NCBI GenBank assembly: GCA_041652575.1
Contig: JBAZHC010000018.1
Span: forward strand, 1 to 54,034
Source of the DNA: Phycisphaerae bacterium
GTDB taxonomy: Bacteria; Planctomycetota; Phycisphaerae; Sedimentisphaerales; UBA12454
Direction of reading: 5' to 3'
Length of the DNA stretch: 54,034 nucleotides
This document shows, one piece after another, positions 35,524-44,896 of this stretch. The translations under genes were made by a program, and so were the position numbers. Within the stretch, counting starts at the first letter, position 1, and each line of letters starts with the position of its first letter. The notes under the pieces are model-generated. The model saw only the letters and a list, made by a program, of their open reading frames with translations. It did no database searches and was not told the origin of the DNA.

Positions 35524-36627
35524 CTATGGGGCGGAAGTCGTCGTTGCTGAGGGGGTATTTTCTTTCTCTTCACGCAGAAGTTTTACAACAGGAGCAACCG
35601 CATTAAGCTTAAACTGCAGCATTACAGGTACAGAATCGGCAGGTATATAAAAGACAAAATCAAACCATTTAGTGCCGCCCGAAAACTCCGCCAGGTTTAA
35701 TTTAATCTCGTCATTAAGATTTTTGCGGTCAACTATATTGTCCCTTCTAATAAAACCAACCGGCCAGACTACGGTACTGCTGCCGTCGAGATTGTCGGCA
35801 GAATCGGCAGTTTTGCATAATAGTCTGACCTGTGCCAGAGTAAAAGCTCCCTTATTGTCTTCAGTAAAGGCGCCGCCTTCCTTTATTGTTCTGCTGTCTA
35901 TTCCGGCCTGAACAATAACAGCCGTTGTTCCCGATTTTGGACTCAATGGCTGATTGTCAGAGGCGGATATAAGTCCGGCAGGGGCAAGGCGTGCGGATTT
36001 TACTGTAACAGCTTCTGAGCCTGCAATAATTGAATTGCCTGCTTCCTGTCTGATGCGATTAAGGTACAATTCATTCAGCAGTTCCGGATGAAAAGTCGCC
36101 AGACTTTTTTTGCCGCCCATAGAACCGCGGCTCAGCCAACTGGAGAAACCTGTAATAAAACCGTCAGCATTCAAAATCAGTGTTTTTTCAGGCTCTGTCG
36201 GATTGATATTTTTATTATCTGCGGCAAAACGTTCATAAGGCCACTTTGTGCCTATGGGCATCATCGCGGCGGCCGTAAGGATAACCCCTGCGATAGCCAG
36301 GCCTGAAAATACCGCGATAACAGACCTGATAGCCTTGTCCTGTAAGTCGCCTATATATAAATCTGCGAGCATTAATTTGTCTGTCAGAGTGTTCAATAAT
36401 ACAGAAATAACGATAAAAATGATAAGGAAGCTGCCGCCGAAAATCCATTCGCCGCCATAACCATAACCAGCTATCAGCCGTCCTGCGGTCTCAAAGAAGG
36501 CAAAGGCGACAGATGAGGCTACGATGGTGTTTATAAAAAGCAAGAATGATTTTAAAATCGTACCTTTGAGATAAATAAACCCAACGGTTATAAGTATTAC
36601 CACAATTACAGCAAGTTCTGCTATCAT
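35524..36627 (-). CDS. CvpA-like membrane protein with large C-terminal domain
   Basis: 367 aa from the ATG at 36627 (MIAELAVIVVIL), which has GGAG upstream; an earlier in-frame ATG overlaps the GspE-like gene. Four hydrophobic segments lie in the first 130 residues, including YLKGTILKSFLLFINTIVASSVAFAFFE, a CvpA-like pattern. Then follows a soluble part (about 130-367) with no recognised domain and a Thr/Ser/Pro-rich end. It is the last gene of an operon with two pilus/secretion-type ATPase relatives, which suggests a role in a cell-envelope assembly. Confidence 0.65.
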   Translation of the reverse strand: MIAELAVIVVILITVGFIYLKGTILKSFLLFINTIVASSVAFAFFETAGRLIAGYGYGGEWIFGGSFLIIFIVISVLLNTLTDKLMLADLYIGDLQDKAIRSVIAVFSGLAIAGVILTAAAMMPIGTKWPYERFAADNKNINPTEPEKTLILNADGFITGFSSWLSRGSMGGKKSLATFHPELLNELYLNRIRQEAGNSIIAGSEAVTVKSARLAPAGLISASDNQPLSPKSGTTAVIVQAGIDSRTIKEGGAFTEDNKGAFTLAQVRLLCKTADSADNLDGSSTVVWPVGFIRRDNIVDRKNLNDEIKLNLAEFSGGTKWFDFVFYIPADSVPVMLQFKLNAVAPVVKLLREEKENTPSATTTSAP

Positions 36628-36640
36628 TTTTTCTCCGTTT

Positions 36641-38305
36641 TTAGTTTTTTGGAGGCGTTGTTTTTTTAGAATTATCCTGGGGCCCTGAAAGGATTCTGAT
36701 GACTTCATTTATGGAAGTCACCCCATCCGCAACTTTTCTTATGGCCTGTTCCTGCAGGTAAAGCATTCTTGCACGCCTGAGAATAGTGCCGATATCGCCG
36801 GAGCTCTTTGCCTGCTTCAAGAGCTGCTTTGTTTCTTTGTCGAGAACGATCGCCTCTAATATGGCTGTTCTGCCGTAGAAGCCCGTGCCCTGGCAGTGCT
36901 GGCATATAATAGGTTTACCGCGTTTGTTATACTGAATCTCGCCATTCCGGTAGAACGCCTTGATTTTATCGGCAGGAATATTGTGTTTGCGAAGCAGTTC
37001 CTTATTTGGTTCATAAGGCTGACGGCACTGCTCGCATAGTTTTCTGACAAGTCTCTGGTTACTTAATCCTATAAGGCTGTCGATGGCCAGTTCTCTGTCA
37101 GCAACTAAATTAATCCATTTGCTTATCGATTCGATTACACTTGCCGCCTCGAATGTTATATAGGCTATTTTATTATCTTTTGCTGCCGCGCATGCAAGTT
37201 TTGCGATATCCTTGTCCTCGGCGTGTTCGACACCTACGATATCCGGACCAGTTCGCAGCATTATATGAAACCTTTTAGCGTAAGTGGTTGTGCCGGTGTC
37301 GCCAAGAGTGTAAACATTCTGCGTAACATTCGGGACTTCTCCTGCCGGCTGTTTTTCGAGCAGGTTGATATTATTTAAAAACGGGTCATGATTGCGGATA
37401 AGCGAATAAAAGGTCGTAGTTACGCCGCTTTTTTTCGGCCCCGATATGATAAATATACCTTTGGGACCCTGGGCAATGCCCTTCAGCATCTCTAACTGCT
37501 CAGGCATCAATCCGAGATCAGGCAGCATTTTGAAACTATATTCGGCCACAAATTTGAGTTTTACCTGCTCTCCTGCGGTTGTGCCTGCCGTAGTAACTTC
37601 CCATCCGAAAGGTTTGCCGTCTTTTTGAGCAACAAATCTGCCTGTCTGCGGCTTGCGATGTTCCTCAATATCAAGGTCGGCAAGATTTTTTAAATAACGG
37701 ATGAAAAACTCGACTTCTTCCTTGTTTCTCGGATTTTGTTTTTCGACTACGCCGTCGATGGCATACAAAATATTATACTGCTGGTCGGCGGGCGTAAGCG
37801 AGATATATTCCGCTCTTCGCCGTATTGCATCATCGAAAAACTCCTGCGAGGTTTTGTAGCCGAAGAATTCCGGCGTTTTCGGCATCGGGACCGGAGCTTT
37901 ATTTTTGTTGGCAGTGACAAAGACAATACCTTTTGTGATTTTTTCAAGCTGCTTCTGTTCGTCCACAAAAAGACTCTTGATGTGTTCTTTGGTAAGCACC
38001 TTTCGGTACTCATCGACAATACTGTTGCGGTGCATAATATATATTACCGCGGTTGTGCCGATTGCGATTATGTACATCAGCAGGCCGATTATGAAAATCG
38101 GTATCACAAGCCAGATAATAAGGCCTGCGGCGCCTGCCGCTAAAATAGCCGTAGACCATTTTTGTACGTTTGTTCTGACCTTTACGGCATCGGCATTTGT
38201 CCATTTCAACAGAGGCAGCCATGCAAAAAGTCCAAGTAGAAAAACAACCAGTTTTACAGGCGAGATATAAAACCCCATCTGTATTATTGCTGTAATTGTA
38301 GGCAT
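36641..38305 (-). CDS. Membrane-anchored, degenerate GspE/PilB-like protein
   Basis: 554 aa. Two to three membrane segments occupy residues about 15-92, unlike normal GspE/PilB, which are soluble. The rest aligns with the GspE core, but the catalytic motifs are altered. Walker A is GPKKSGVTTT (289-298), with the usual Lys replaced by Val295. Walker B DPDxxMxGExRD reads GPDIVGVEHAED (353-364), and the TGHLV...LHT box reads DNKIAYITFEA. The four zinc cysteines remain (C424, C427, C468, C471), as does GFYGRTAILE. It therefore probably binds partners or nucleotides without hydrolysis. It lies 16 nt after a PilT-like gene. Confidence 0.82.
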   Translation of the reverse strand: MPTITAIIQMGFYISPVKLVVFLLGLFAWLPLLKWTNADAVKVRTNVQKWSTAILAAGAAGLIIWLVIPIFIIGLLMYIIAIGTTAVIYIMHRNSIVDEYRKVLTKEHIKSLFVDEQKQLEKITKGIVFVTANKNKAPVPMPKTPEFFGYKTSQEFFDDAIRRRAEYISLTPADQQYNILYAIDGVVEKQNPRNKEEVEFFIRYLKNLADLDIEEHRKPQTGRFVAQKDGKPFGWEVTTAGTTAGEQVKLKFVAEYSFKMLPDLGLMPEQLEMLKGIAQGPKGIFIISGPKKSGVTTTFYSLIRNHDPFLNNINLLEKQPAGEVPNVTQNVYTLGDTGTTTYAKRFHIMLRTGPDIVGVEHAEDKDIAKLACAAAKDNKIAYITFEAASVIESISKWINLVADRELAIDSLIGLSNQRLVRKLCEQCRQPYEPNKELLRKHNIPADKIKAFYRNGEIQYNKRGKPIICQHCQGTGFYGRTAILEAIVLDKETKQLLKQAKSSGDIGTILRRARMLYLQEQAIRKVADGVTSINEVIRILSGPQDNSKKTTPPKN

Positions 38306-38321
38306 CTATAGCTCCAGCTTA

Positions 38322-39461
38322 TTAGAGAACACCAGTCGAACTTGATCTTATTCCTTTAAGAGCCATTTTAAGCTCGTCAATATTTGGCGCGTATTGGAGT
38401 GCGATTTTCATATCGATCCAATCGCCCTCAACAAGCAAATGCAGACTTTCGGTTAAGTCCTGCATTCCTTCCTTCTGACAACTTTTAATAACACCGTCGA
38501 GCGAGTTTTCTCGTTTTTCAAGAATCAGTTTTTTGACGATGGGGTTTGAAATAAGTATTTCAACTGCCGGCACTCTTGGCACATCTTTTTTAATTCCCGG
38601 CAAAAGCATCTGGTTTATAATACCCTTAAAGGTTGTCGCAAAAGTCTGCCTTGCAAGGTCGCGTTCTTCCGGCGGATACAAATCGAGAATTCTTTGTATA
38701 GTTTGTGCCGCACTTGCGGAAAGTATAGTCCCGAAAACAAGATGGCCTGTCTCTGCGGCTCTCATGGCCGCGGAAAAGGTTTTCTGGTCTTTCATTTCGC
38801 TAATCATTACCACGTCCGGGTCCTGCCTTGTTAATGACCTCAGTGCATCTTCGATGTCAGTTACGTCAATGCCGACTTCCCTTTGCGAAACGATAGCTTT
38901 TTTATCTGTATAAATGAATTCAAGAGGGTCTTCGATAGTGAGAATATGGCAGGGACGGGTGTGGTTAATATGGTCAAGCATAGCGGCAAGCGTCGTACTT
39001 TTTCCGCAACCGGCCGAGCCTGTTACGAGAATAAGTCCTTCGTAAGATGTATCGGCAATGGTTTTAACCATAGGCGGCAAATGCAGCGAGTCGAAAGCCG
39101 GTATCTGTGATGTGATTTTTCTTGCGGAAAGACTGAGTTTGGTCCTTTGCCTGAATATGTTAACCCGGAATCTATCTATTGGACCGGCCTCGTAAACAAA
39201 GTCGAGAGTGCCGTTTTCCATGAAAAATTGTTTTTGTTTCTCTGTTAAGATTTCGAAGACAAGCTTTTCAAGTTTATCTTCTGTAAAAGGCTCCGCAGTT
39301 GTGCCTTTTATGTCCTCATTGATACGCAACTTGGGAGGCTGGCCGACTTTTAGATGCAAATCACTGGCTTTTGCCTTAATGGCAAGCTTGAAATACTTGT
39401 TAATCTCTGGTTCTACTTCAAAATGTACATGACTGTCAATCGGTTGTTTTTTTTCAGACAT
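38322..39461 (-). CDS. PilT-like type IV pilus/secretion ATPase
   Basis: 379 aa. The start of the ATPase core is KAKASDLHLKVGQPPKLRIN, typical of PilT. Walker A is GSAGCGKST (K154); the Asp box and Walker B read DPDVVMISEM (D214), and TGHLVFGT matches the His box, although the following LHTxSA is ILSASA. In contrast to the next gene it should be an active ATPase. It is first in a three-gene minus-strand operon with a good promoter at 39563-39591. Pilin, PilC and secretin genes are not in the window, so whether it powers retraction or another process is open. Confidence 0.88.
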   Translation of the reverse strand: MSEKKQPIDSHVHFEVEPEINKYFKLAIKAKASDLHLKVGQPPKLRINEDIKGTTAEPFTEDKLEKLVFEILTEKQKQFFMENGTLDFVYEAGPIDRFRVNIFRQRTKLSLSARKITSQIPAFDSLHLPPMVKTIADTSYEGLILVTGSAGCGKSTTLAAMLDHINHTRPCHILTIEDPLEFIYTDKKAIVSQREVGIDVTDIEDALRSLTRQDPDVVMISEMKDQKTFSAAMRAAETGHLVFGTILSASAAQTIQRILDLYPPEERDLARQTFATTFKGIINQMLLPGIKKDVPRVPAVEILISNPIVKKLILEKRENSLDGVIKSCQKEGMQDLTESLHLLVEGDWIDMKIALQYAPNIDELKMALKGIRSSSTGVL

Positions 39462-39562
39462 TCTACACTCCGGTTATAACCAATTGTAATACAAGTGGTT
39501 ATGGTAACCAATATCTGCGGTCTAAGGCCCGCCGCAAAGGCTCAGGCTGATTTGAATATTAT

Positions 39563-39591
39563 ATTCTACGAATAGTATAAGTTGTTGTCAA
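39563..39591 (-). promoter_or_regulatory. Promoter of the PilT-like operon
   Basis: On the minus strand TTGACA (39586-39591) and TAGAAT (39563-39568) are 17 nt apart, about 100 nt before the start codon, which has GGAG. Confidence 0.7.
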
Positions 39592-39667
39592 TATGGATGT
39601 TGGGCTTTTTTAGCGAACCTGCCGATTTTGGCGTATCTGCGTTAAATTATTGTCAGCATAGAGTTTG

Positions 39668-39696
39668 TTGACGATACCGGGAAATTGCCCTATAAT
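39668..39696 (+). promoter_or_regulatory. Promoter of the YkgJ-hisS gene cluster
   Basis: TTGACG (39668-39673) and a perfect TATAAT (39691-39696) are 17 nt apart, 46 nt before the YkgJ start. It is divergent from the promoter at 39563-39591. Confidence 0.75.
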
Positions 39697-39742
39697 TGCA
39701 CCTCTGTTTTTGTAAACGATTTAACAACTTAGGGAAAGAACA

Positions 39743-40156
39743 ATGGCTAAGAAAAAGAAAGTAAAAAAGGCTTTATGTCATAAATGTGCCGGCCTGTGCT
39801 GCAGATATGTGGCGCTGCCGATTGAAACGCCCACTGAAAAAGGCGATTTTGACGATATCCGATGGTATCTTACGCATAAACACGTTTCTGTATTTGTGGA
39901 AAAGAAAAGCTGGTATATAAGCATAGAAAATAAATGCAGATATCTATCGGCTAAAGACCATCGCTGTAGAATATACGATAAAAGGCCGCGAATCTGCCGA
40001 GGGTATAAGAACATCGATTGCGAATTCAGCCAAAATGAGTACAATTACGACCTGCATTTTACCAATGACAGGGAGATGGAAGAATATATAAAAATAAAAT
40101 TCGATAATAATAAGACCAACCGATTGTCTAAAGTTAAACGATTAAGAAGTAAATAA
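39743..40156 (+). CDS. YkgJ-family cysteine cluster protein
   Basis: 137 aa. N-terminal cysteines C12, C15, C19 and C20 (CHKCAGLCC) and later C residues in NKCRYL, HRCRIY, RPRICRGY and DCEF form the CxxCxxxCC...CxxY pattern of this family, thought to bind zinc or iron-sulfur. The N-terminus is a run of lysines. The biochemical role is unknown. The start has AGGGA 8 nt upstream; hisS starts 1 nt after its stop. Confidence 0.88.
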   Translation: MAKKKKVKKALCHKCAGLCCRYVALPIETPTEKGDFDDIRWYLTHKHVSVFVEKKSWYISIENKCRYLSAKDHRCRIYDKRPRICRGYKNIDCEFSQNEYNYDLHFTNDREMEEYIKIKFDNNKTNRLSKVKRLRSK

Positions 40157-40157
40157 A

Positions 40158-41447
40158 ATGAAGATACAGGCAGTAAAAGGCACAAGAGATTTTTATCCTG
40201 AAGATATGGCCAGGAGAAATTTTATCATCGACGGCTGGAAAAAGGCGTCGATTCGCAATGGCTTTGCGGAATTCGACGGGCCGATTTTCGAGTACCTCGC
40301 AATGTATCAGCTAAAAAGCGGCGATGAAATCTCATCGCAGCTTTTCGCGTTCGAAGACAGAGGCGAAAGAATGCTGGCGATTCGGCCGGAAATTACGCCG
40401 ACGCTTGCGCGAATGGTCAATCAGAGAATTAACGCTCTGCCAAGGCCTATAAAGTGGTTTTCAGTTCCGAGACTGTGCAGGGCTGAACGGCCGCAAAAGG
40501 GCAGGCTTAGAGAATTTTTCCAGTGGAATATCGACATCATAGGCGTTGACGATTGTCTTGCGGATGCGGAAGTGATTTTCTGCGCGGTCGATTATCTTGG
40601 GCAGACAGGCCTTACGAGCAATGATGTGGTTGTAAGGATTTCGAGCAGGAGACTTATAGCCGCGATGCTCGAATATTTCGGGATAGAAAAGACACAGCTT
40701 GAAAAAGTTTATGCCGCGCTGGACAAGAAAAGCAAAGTGCCAGCGGAAACCTTCGAGAAAATGCTCGAAGAGACAATTACCGATGCCGAAAAAAGACAAA
40801 AAGTGCAGAACCTTATGGCGGTTAGCTCTTTAAAGCAGCTTGAAGATTTCGCAGGCAATGATGCAAAATCGAAAGAAGCGGTTGATGAACTGAACCGGCT
40901 GTTCGATTATCTTAATATTATGGGGATAACGGAATTTTGCAAATTCGATATAGGCATCGTCAGAGGACTTGCGTATTATACCGGCATAGTTTTCGAGATT
41001 TACGATAAGTCGGAACAGTTGCGGGCGATTTGCGGCGGCGGAAGATATGATAATCTGCTTGCGGATTTCGGCGGACCAAAAATAAGCGCTACCGGTATGG
41101 GTATGGGCGATTGCGTACTTGGTATAGTACTTGAAGAAAGAGGACTTTTTAAGAACATCGGCGAAAATAATAAAGTCGATTACTTTGTCGTTTATGCAGA
41201 AGATACTTTGCAGAACGAAGCAATCGGAATTGTCGCTAAGTTGCGGCAGGGGGGCAAAGTAACAGATTTCAGCTATAAAGGCGGTTCGCTGGGCAAACAG
41301 TTGAAACAGGCGTCGGCGCAGTCGGCGGCGAAATGTGTAATCATCGGGCAGGAATTTACGCAGAAAGGCGAAATCATAATTAAGGACATGAACAGCGGCA
41401 ATCAGCAAAACATGTCTGCGAACGATTTTTTCAACCAGCTCGGATAG
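40158..41447 (+). CDS. hisS: Histidyl-tRNA synthetase
   Basis: 429 aa class II synthetase. Motifs: AVKGTRDFYPEDM at the start, motif 2 LPRPIKWFSVPRLCRAERPQKGRLREFFQWNIDIIG, the histidine A motif GLAYYTGIVFEIYD, GGGRYDNLL, motif 3 GMGMGDCVLG, and a C-terminal anticodon-binding domain. Length is normal. It is in an operon with YkgJ upstream and HYExAFE downstream. Confidence 0.97.
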   Translation: MKIQAVKGTRDFYPEDMARRNFIIDGWKKASIRNGFAEFDGPIFEYLAMYQLKSGDEISSQLFAFEDRGERMLAIRPEITPTLARMVNQRINALPRPIKWFSVPRLCRAERPQKGRLREFFQWNIDIIGVDDCLADAEVIFCAVDYLGQTGLTSNDVVVRISSRRLIAAMLEYFGIEKTQLEKVYAALDKKSKVPAETFEKMLEETITDAEKRQKVQNLMAVSSLKQLEDFAGNDAKSKEAVDELNRLFDYLNIMGITEFCKFDIGIVRGLAYYTGIVFEIYDKSEQLRAICGGGRYDNLLADFGGPKISATGMGMGDCVLGIVLEERGLFKNIGENNKVDYFVVYAEDTLQNEAIGIVAKLRQGGKVTDFSYKGGSLGKQLKQASAQSAAKCVIIGQEFTQKGEIIIKDMNSGNQQNMSANDFFNQLG

Positions 41448-41451
41448 TTCG

Positions 41452-41982
41452 ATGGCAAATATTGCCGGTAACCATTATGAAAAAGCTTTTGAAAGCTGGC
41501 TGAAAGATAACGGAATTCAGTATCTTCTGGTCGACCAGCAAAAAAGAACGGCATTTTCAAAAAGTAAAATTAAAAGCTTCGACTTCCTTTTTTATTCACC
41601 TGACCGGCGAGCGTATCTTGCGGAAATCAAAGGGCGGAAATTTTCCGGGAAGACTTTTACGGCCTTTGGAACTTTGCCGAACTGGGTAACAGCCGATGAT
41701 GTCAAAGGGCTTGAAAACTGGGCTAAAATTTTCGGCGAATGCTATCAGGGCCTGTTTGTTTTTGTGTATAATCTTGAAAATATAGATGTCGATACCGACG
41801 GCAGAGAAATTTACGAATGCCGCGACAGAAGATATGTCTTTATGGCGGTCGCACTTGGCGATTATCAAAAAGGACAGACCCTCCGCAGTAAAAAATGGGA
41901 AACTGTGCATTTGCCTGCCGAGTTTTATAAAAATTGTGTTATTAATCCTGAAGAATTGATTTGTACGAAAGTTAGATTTTGA
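41452..41982 (+). CDS. HYExAFE family protein (putative PD-(D/E)XK nuclease fold)
   Basis: 176 aa. It carries the family-naming motif at residues 8-14 (HYEKAFE). D44 in SFDFLFY, then E58 and K60 in LAEIKGRK fit the D...ExK core of the restriction-endonuclease-like fold. The family is, as far as I recall, largely limited to Planctomycetes and has no known function. It lies between hisS and bioB; its stop overlaps the bioB start. Role as nuclease is inference from the motif alone. Confidence 0.8.
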   Translation: MANIAGNHYEKAFESWLKDNGIQYLLVDQQKRTAFSKSKIKSFDFLFYSPDRRAYLAEIKGRKFSGKTFTAFGTLPNWVTADDVKGLENWAKIFGECYQGLFVFVYNLENIDVDTDGREIYECRDRRYVFMAVALGDYQKGQTLRSKKWETVHLPAEFYKNCVINPEELICTKVRF

Positions 41983-42959
41983 ATAAAAAAGTCGCTCAAA
42001 TTGCGGAAGAAATACTAAACGGCAAAATCATCGACAGAGCCGAAATAGAATGTCTGTTTTCACTCGGTGCAGAGGATTTCGATGACCTGCTTTACTGGGC
42101 CAATCGGATACGACAAAAATTTTTCGGCAATAAAATTAAAGTCTGCTCCATAGTTCCTGGCAGGCTGGGCGGGTGCACTGAAGATTGTAAATTCTGTGCG
42201 CAATCGTCAGGATACGAAACCGCATTTAAAGAAACTAAAACCCTTACGGATGAAGAAATTCTTGATGCCGCCGGAAAGGCAAAACAAAACGGCGTTCAGA
42301 ATTTCGGCATAGTTTACAGCGGAAAAACAATCTCTGAAAAAGAATTGCAGAGACTTGAAAAACTAATCTCTAAAATAAAAAATGAAATCGGTATCGGCCT
42401 GTGCGGCGGATTTGGAATAATAGATTATAAACAGGCGCAACGACTGGCTGATGCGGGTATGAGCCGATATAATCATAACCTTGAGACTTCGAGAAACCAT
42501 TTCAAAAATATTGTAACAACGCACGATTACGACTCACGTATCGAGACGGTAAAAGCGGCCAAAAAGGCGGGGCTTGGATTGTGTACGGGAGGTTTGTTTG
42601 GTATCGGTGAAACTGATTGCGACAGAATCGATATGGCACTGCAAATTAGAGAACTCGGCGCAGATATGGTTCCGATGAATTTTCTTCATCCTATAGCCGG
42701 TACGCCTATGGGCGATATGCCGACAATGCAGCCGCGGGATATTTTACGATTGATTGCTTTGTATCGCTTCATTCTGCCGAAGGTTCATATAAAAGCGGCC
42801 GGCGGACGAAAACTCAATCTGCGCGATATGCAGAGCTGGATTTTTTATGCCGGTGCGACGGCGATAATCAGCGGCAATTATCTGACAACTGCCGGCAGGG
42901 CGGTTGAAGAAGATTTGCAAATGATAAAAGATTTGGGCCTTGAGGCAAACACTGACTGA
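41979..42959 (+). CDS. bioB: Biotin synthase
   Basis: 326 aa radical SAM enzyme that inserts sulfur into dethiobiotin. The cluster motif is GGCTEDCKFCAQSSGY (CxxxCxxC), and NHNLETS is the substrate/SAM-binding segment. RLGG, GGLFGIGET and the C-terminal FYAGATAIISGNYLTT are also typical. The start is TTG at 41979, overlapping the preceding stop by 4 nt, so translation is coupled. No other bio genes are adjacent; birA is 27 kb away. Confidence 0.96.
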   Translation: MNKKVAQIAEEILNGKIIDRAEIECLFSLGAEDFDDLLYWANRIRQKFFGNKIKVCSIVPGRLGGCTEDCKFCAQSSGYETAFKETKTLTDEEILDAAGKAKQNGVQNFGIVYSGKTISEKELQRLEKLISKIKNEIGIGLCGGFGIIDYKQAQRLADAGMSRYNHNLETSRNHFKNIVTTHDYDSRIETVKAAKKAGLGLCTGGLFGIGETDCDRIDMALQIRELGADMVPMNFLHPIAGTPMGDMPTMQPRDILRLIALYRFILPKVHIKAAGGRKLNLRDMQSWIFYAGATAIISGNYLTTAGRAVEEDLQMIKDLGLEANTD

Positions 42960-42994
42960 CACAGACGAAAACGCGGACAGACACGGACTTTCAA

Positions 42995-43615
42995 ATGAGA
43001 ATAATTTCTGGCATAAAAAGAGGAATGGTAATTCTGCCGCCGAAGGGCAGCGATACCCGGCCGATAACAGACCGTGTCAAGGAATCTATATTCGACGTTC
43101 TGTATAAATACAATCTTATCGAAGACAGGGTTGTCGCGGATTTGTTCTGTGGTACAGGTTCATTCGGTCTTGAGTCGCTCAGCAGAGGAGCGAAAGAAGC
43201 GGTCTTTGTCGATATGGGCAGGGACGCAATTGAGATTCTCCGAAAAAACATTACTAAAGCCGGTTTTCTTTCGCAGGCTCGTGTTGCCTGTACGAATGCC
43301 TTTAGAGTCGGGGCTCCGCCGGCGGCAGGCGGAGAAAAATATTCCCTCGTTTTTGTCGACCCGCCTTATGAAATGAGCAGGGGAACAGGTGGAAAGTCAC
43401 GGCTGGCAGGACTTTTGGAGCTTTTGCAGGAGCAAATAGCTGACGATGGGCTGGTAGTTGTCAGAACCGAAAAAAAGGTAAATCTTCTCGACAGTTACGG
43501 TTCTTTGAAGATAATAGACAAGAGAATCTGGAGTACAATGGCAGTGGCTTTTTTGGCATTGAGGAAAGATGACCGGCAGACAAGCGGCAATACAGATAAT
43601 TCAGAACCTGCATGA
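42995..43615 (+). CDS. rsmD: 16S rRNA (guanine(966)-N2)-methyltransferase RsmD
   Basis: 206 aa. It begins MRIISGIKRGMVILPPKGSDTRPITDRVKESIFDVL, the family start. SAM-binding is DLFCGTGSFGLESLSRGA and the catalytic motif VFVDPPY (N/DPPY type). The C-terminal 16 residues overlap the start of the next gene by 47 nt in another frame, so the end may vary in relatives. The 35-nt gap before it contains a CACAGAC-type degenerate repeat. Confidence 0.95.
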   Translation: MRIISGIKRGMVILPPKGSDTRPITDRVKESIFDVLYKYNLIEDRVVADLFCGTGSFGLESLSRGAKEAVFVDMGRDAIEILRKNITKAGFLSQARVACTNAFRVGAPPAAGGEKYSLVFVDPPYEMSRGTGGKSRLAGLLELLQEQIADDGLVVVRTEKKVNLLDSYGSLKIIDKRIWSTMAVAFLALRKDDRQTSGNTDNSEPA

Positions 43616-44780
43616 AGCAGGGTTCCAGGCTTTATTGGCGGGCGGATGCGTACGCGATATGCTTCTCGGCACAAAGCCGAAGGATTACGATGTCGTTACG
43701 AGTGCCAAACCAGCCGAGGTTTGCAAATTGTTCCGCAGGACAATCAAAGTCGGCGCAAAGTTCGGCGTTATTATCGTTCTGCTCGACAATCACCAGATAG
43801 AAGTTGCGACATTCAGGGCCGAATCAGACTACACCGATGGCCGAAGGCCGGATAAGGTCAGGTTCACTTCCGCTGAAAACGATGCGCTTCGCAGGGATTT
43901 TACAATCAACGGTATGTTTTACGACCCGATTAAAAAAGAGGTGCTGGATTATGTCGGCGGTCAGAAAGATTTAAAAAATAAAATAATTCGCACTATCGGT
44001 AAGGCCGACGACAGATTCAGCGAAGATTATCTGAGGATGTTAAGGGCGGTTCGTTTCGCGGCACAGCTTGATTTTAAAGTTGAGAAAAATACTTTAGACG
44101 CGGTGAAAAAATATTCCGGCAACATTACTAAAATCAGCGGCGAAAGAATCGCTATGGAAATGGAATCTCTTTTTGCCGCGGTGAAGCGAAAAAGGGGAGT
44201 GGAACGACTTATAGAGACCGGCCTTGCAGAAAAACTTTTCCCTGTTTTCAAAAACAAATCAGCATCTGAATTTGCAGTAAAGGTTTTTGGATTTTTGCCG
44301 GAGCAAATAACATTTGAACTCGGCATAGCGGCGTTATTTTCAGGTTGTGATACCGCCGGCACAATGAACGATATTGAACTTTTGAAATTGAGCCGAAATC
44401 AGTTGAAGCATATAAATTTTCTGCTCGAAAAAAGAGAATTTCTGCTGGGCGAAATATCTCTTGCTCAGCTTAAGACGATAGTTTCCCAGCCTTATTTTGA
44501 GGATTTGTATTCGCTGCAAAAGGCGATTCAAAAGGCAAATCGCAAGAGTATTTCGAATCTTTCAATGATTCATAAAAGAGCTAAGGCTTTGGCAGGCAAA
44601 GAGTTGCAGCCAAAACCATTATTAAACGGCTATGAACTTATTGCCCTTGGCGTAAGGCCCGGTCCGCAGGTAGGTTTGGTTTCGAAAAAGCTTTATATTG
44701 AGCAGCTTTCTGAAAGTATTACTACAAAGCAGGAGGCTATCGGCTGGGTAAAGAGTTGTTTAAAAGGCTGCAAAAGCTAA
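43569..44780 (+). CDS. CCA tRNA nucleotidyltransferase / poly(A) polymerase family protein
   Basis: 403 aa class II nucleotidyltransferase. LLAGGCVRDMLLGTKPKDYDVVT carries the G-G...D-x-D catalytic site, followed by VATFRAESDY, RRDFTINGMFYDP, and the RNA-binding helix RFSEDYLRMLRAVRFAAQL. There is no HD domain. The sequence does not tell whether it adds CCA, only A or CC, or poly(A). None of the tRNAs in this window encode CCA, so such an enzyme is needed. A tRNA-Ala gene follows. Confidence 0.93.
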   Translation: MTGRQAAIQIIQNLHEAGFQALLAGGCVRDMLLGTKPKDYDVVTSAKPAEVCKLFRRTIKVGAKFGVIIVLLDNHQIEVATFRAESDYTDGRRPDKVRFTSAENDALRRDFTINGMFYDPIKKEVLDYVGGQKDLKNKIIRTIGKADDRFSEDYLRMLRAVRFAAQLDFKVEKNTLDAVKKYSGNITKISGERIAMEMESLFAAVKRKRGVERLIETGLAEKLFPVFKNKSASEFAVKVFGFLPEQITFELGIAALFSGCDTAGTMNDIELLKLSRNQLKHINFLLEKREFLLGEISLAQLKTIVSQPYFEDLYSLQKAIQKANRKSISNLSMIHKRAKALAGKELQPKPLLNGYELIALGVRPGPQVGLVSKKLYIEQLSESITTKQEAIGWVKSCLKGCKS

Positions 44781-44823
44781 CCTTGCAAAAGAGATTTTTT
44801 TGTGTTATTATAGTTTTTGATAC

Positions 44824-44896
<73 letters not shown>

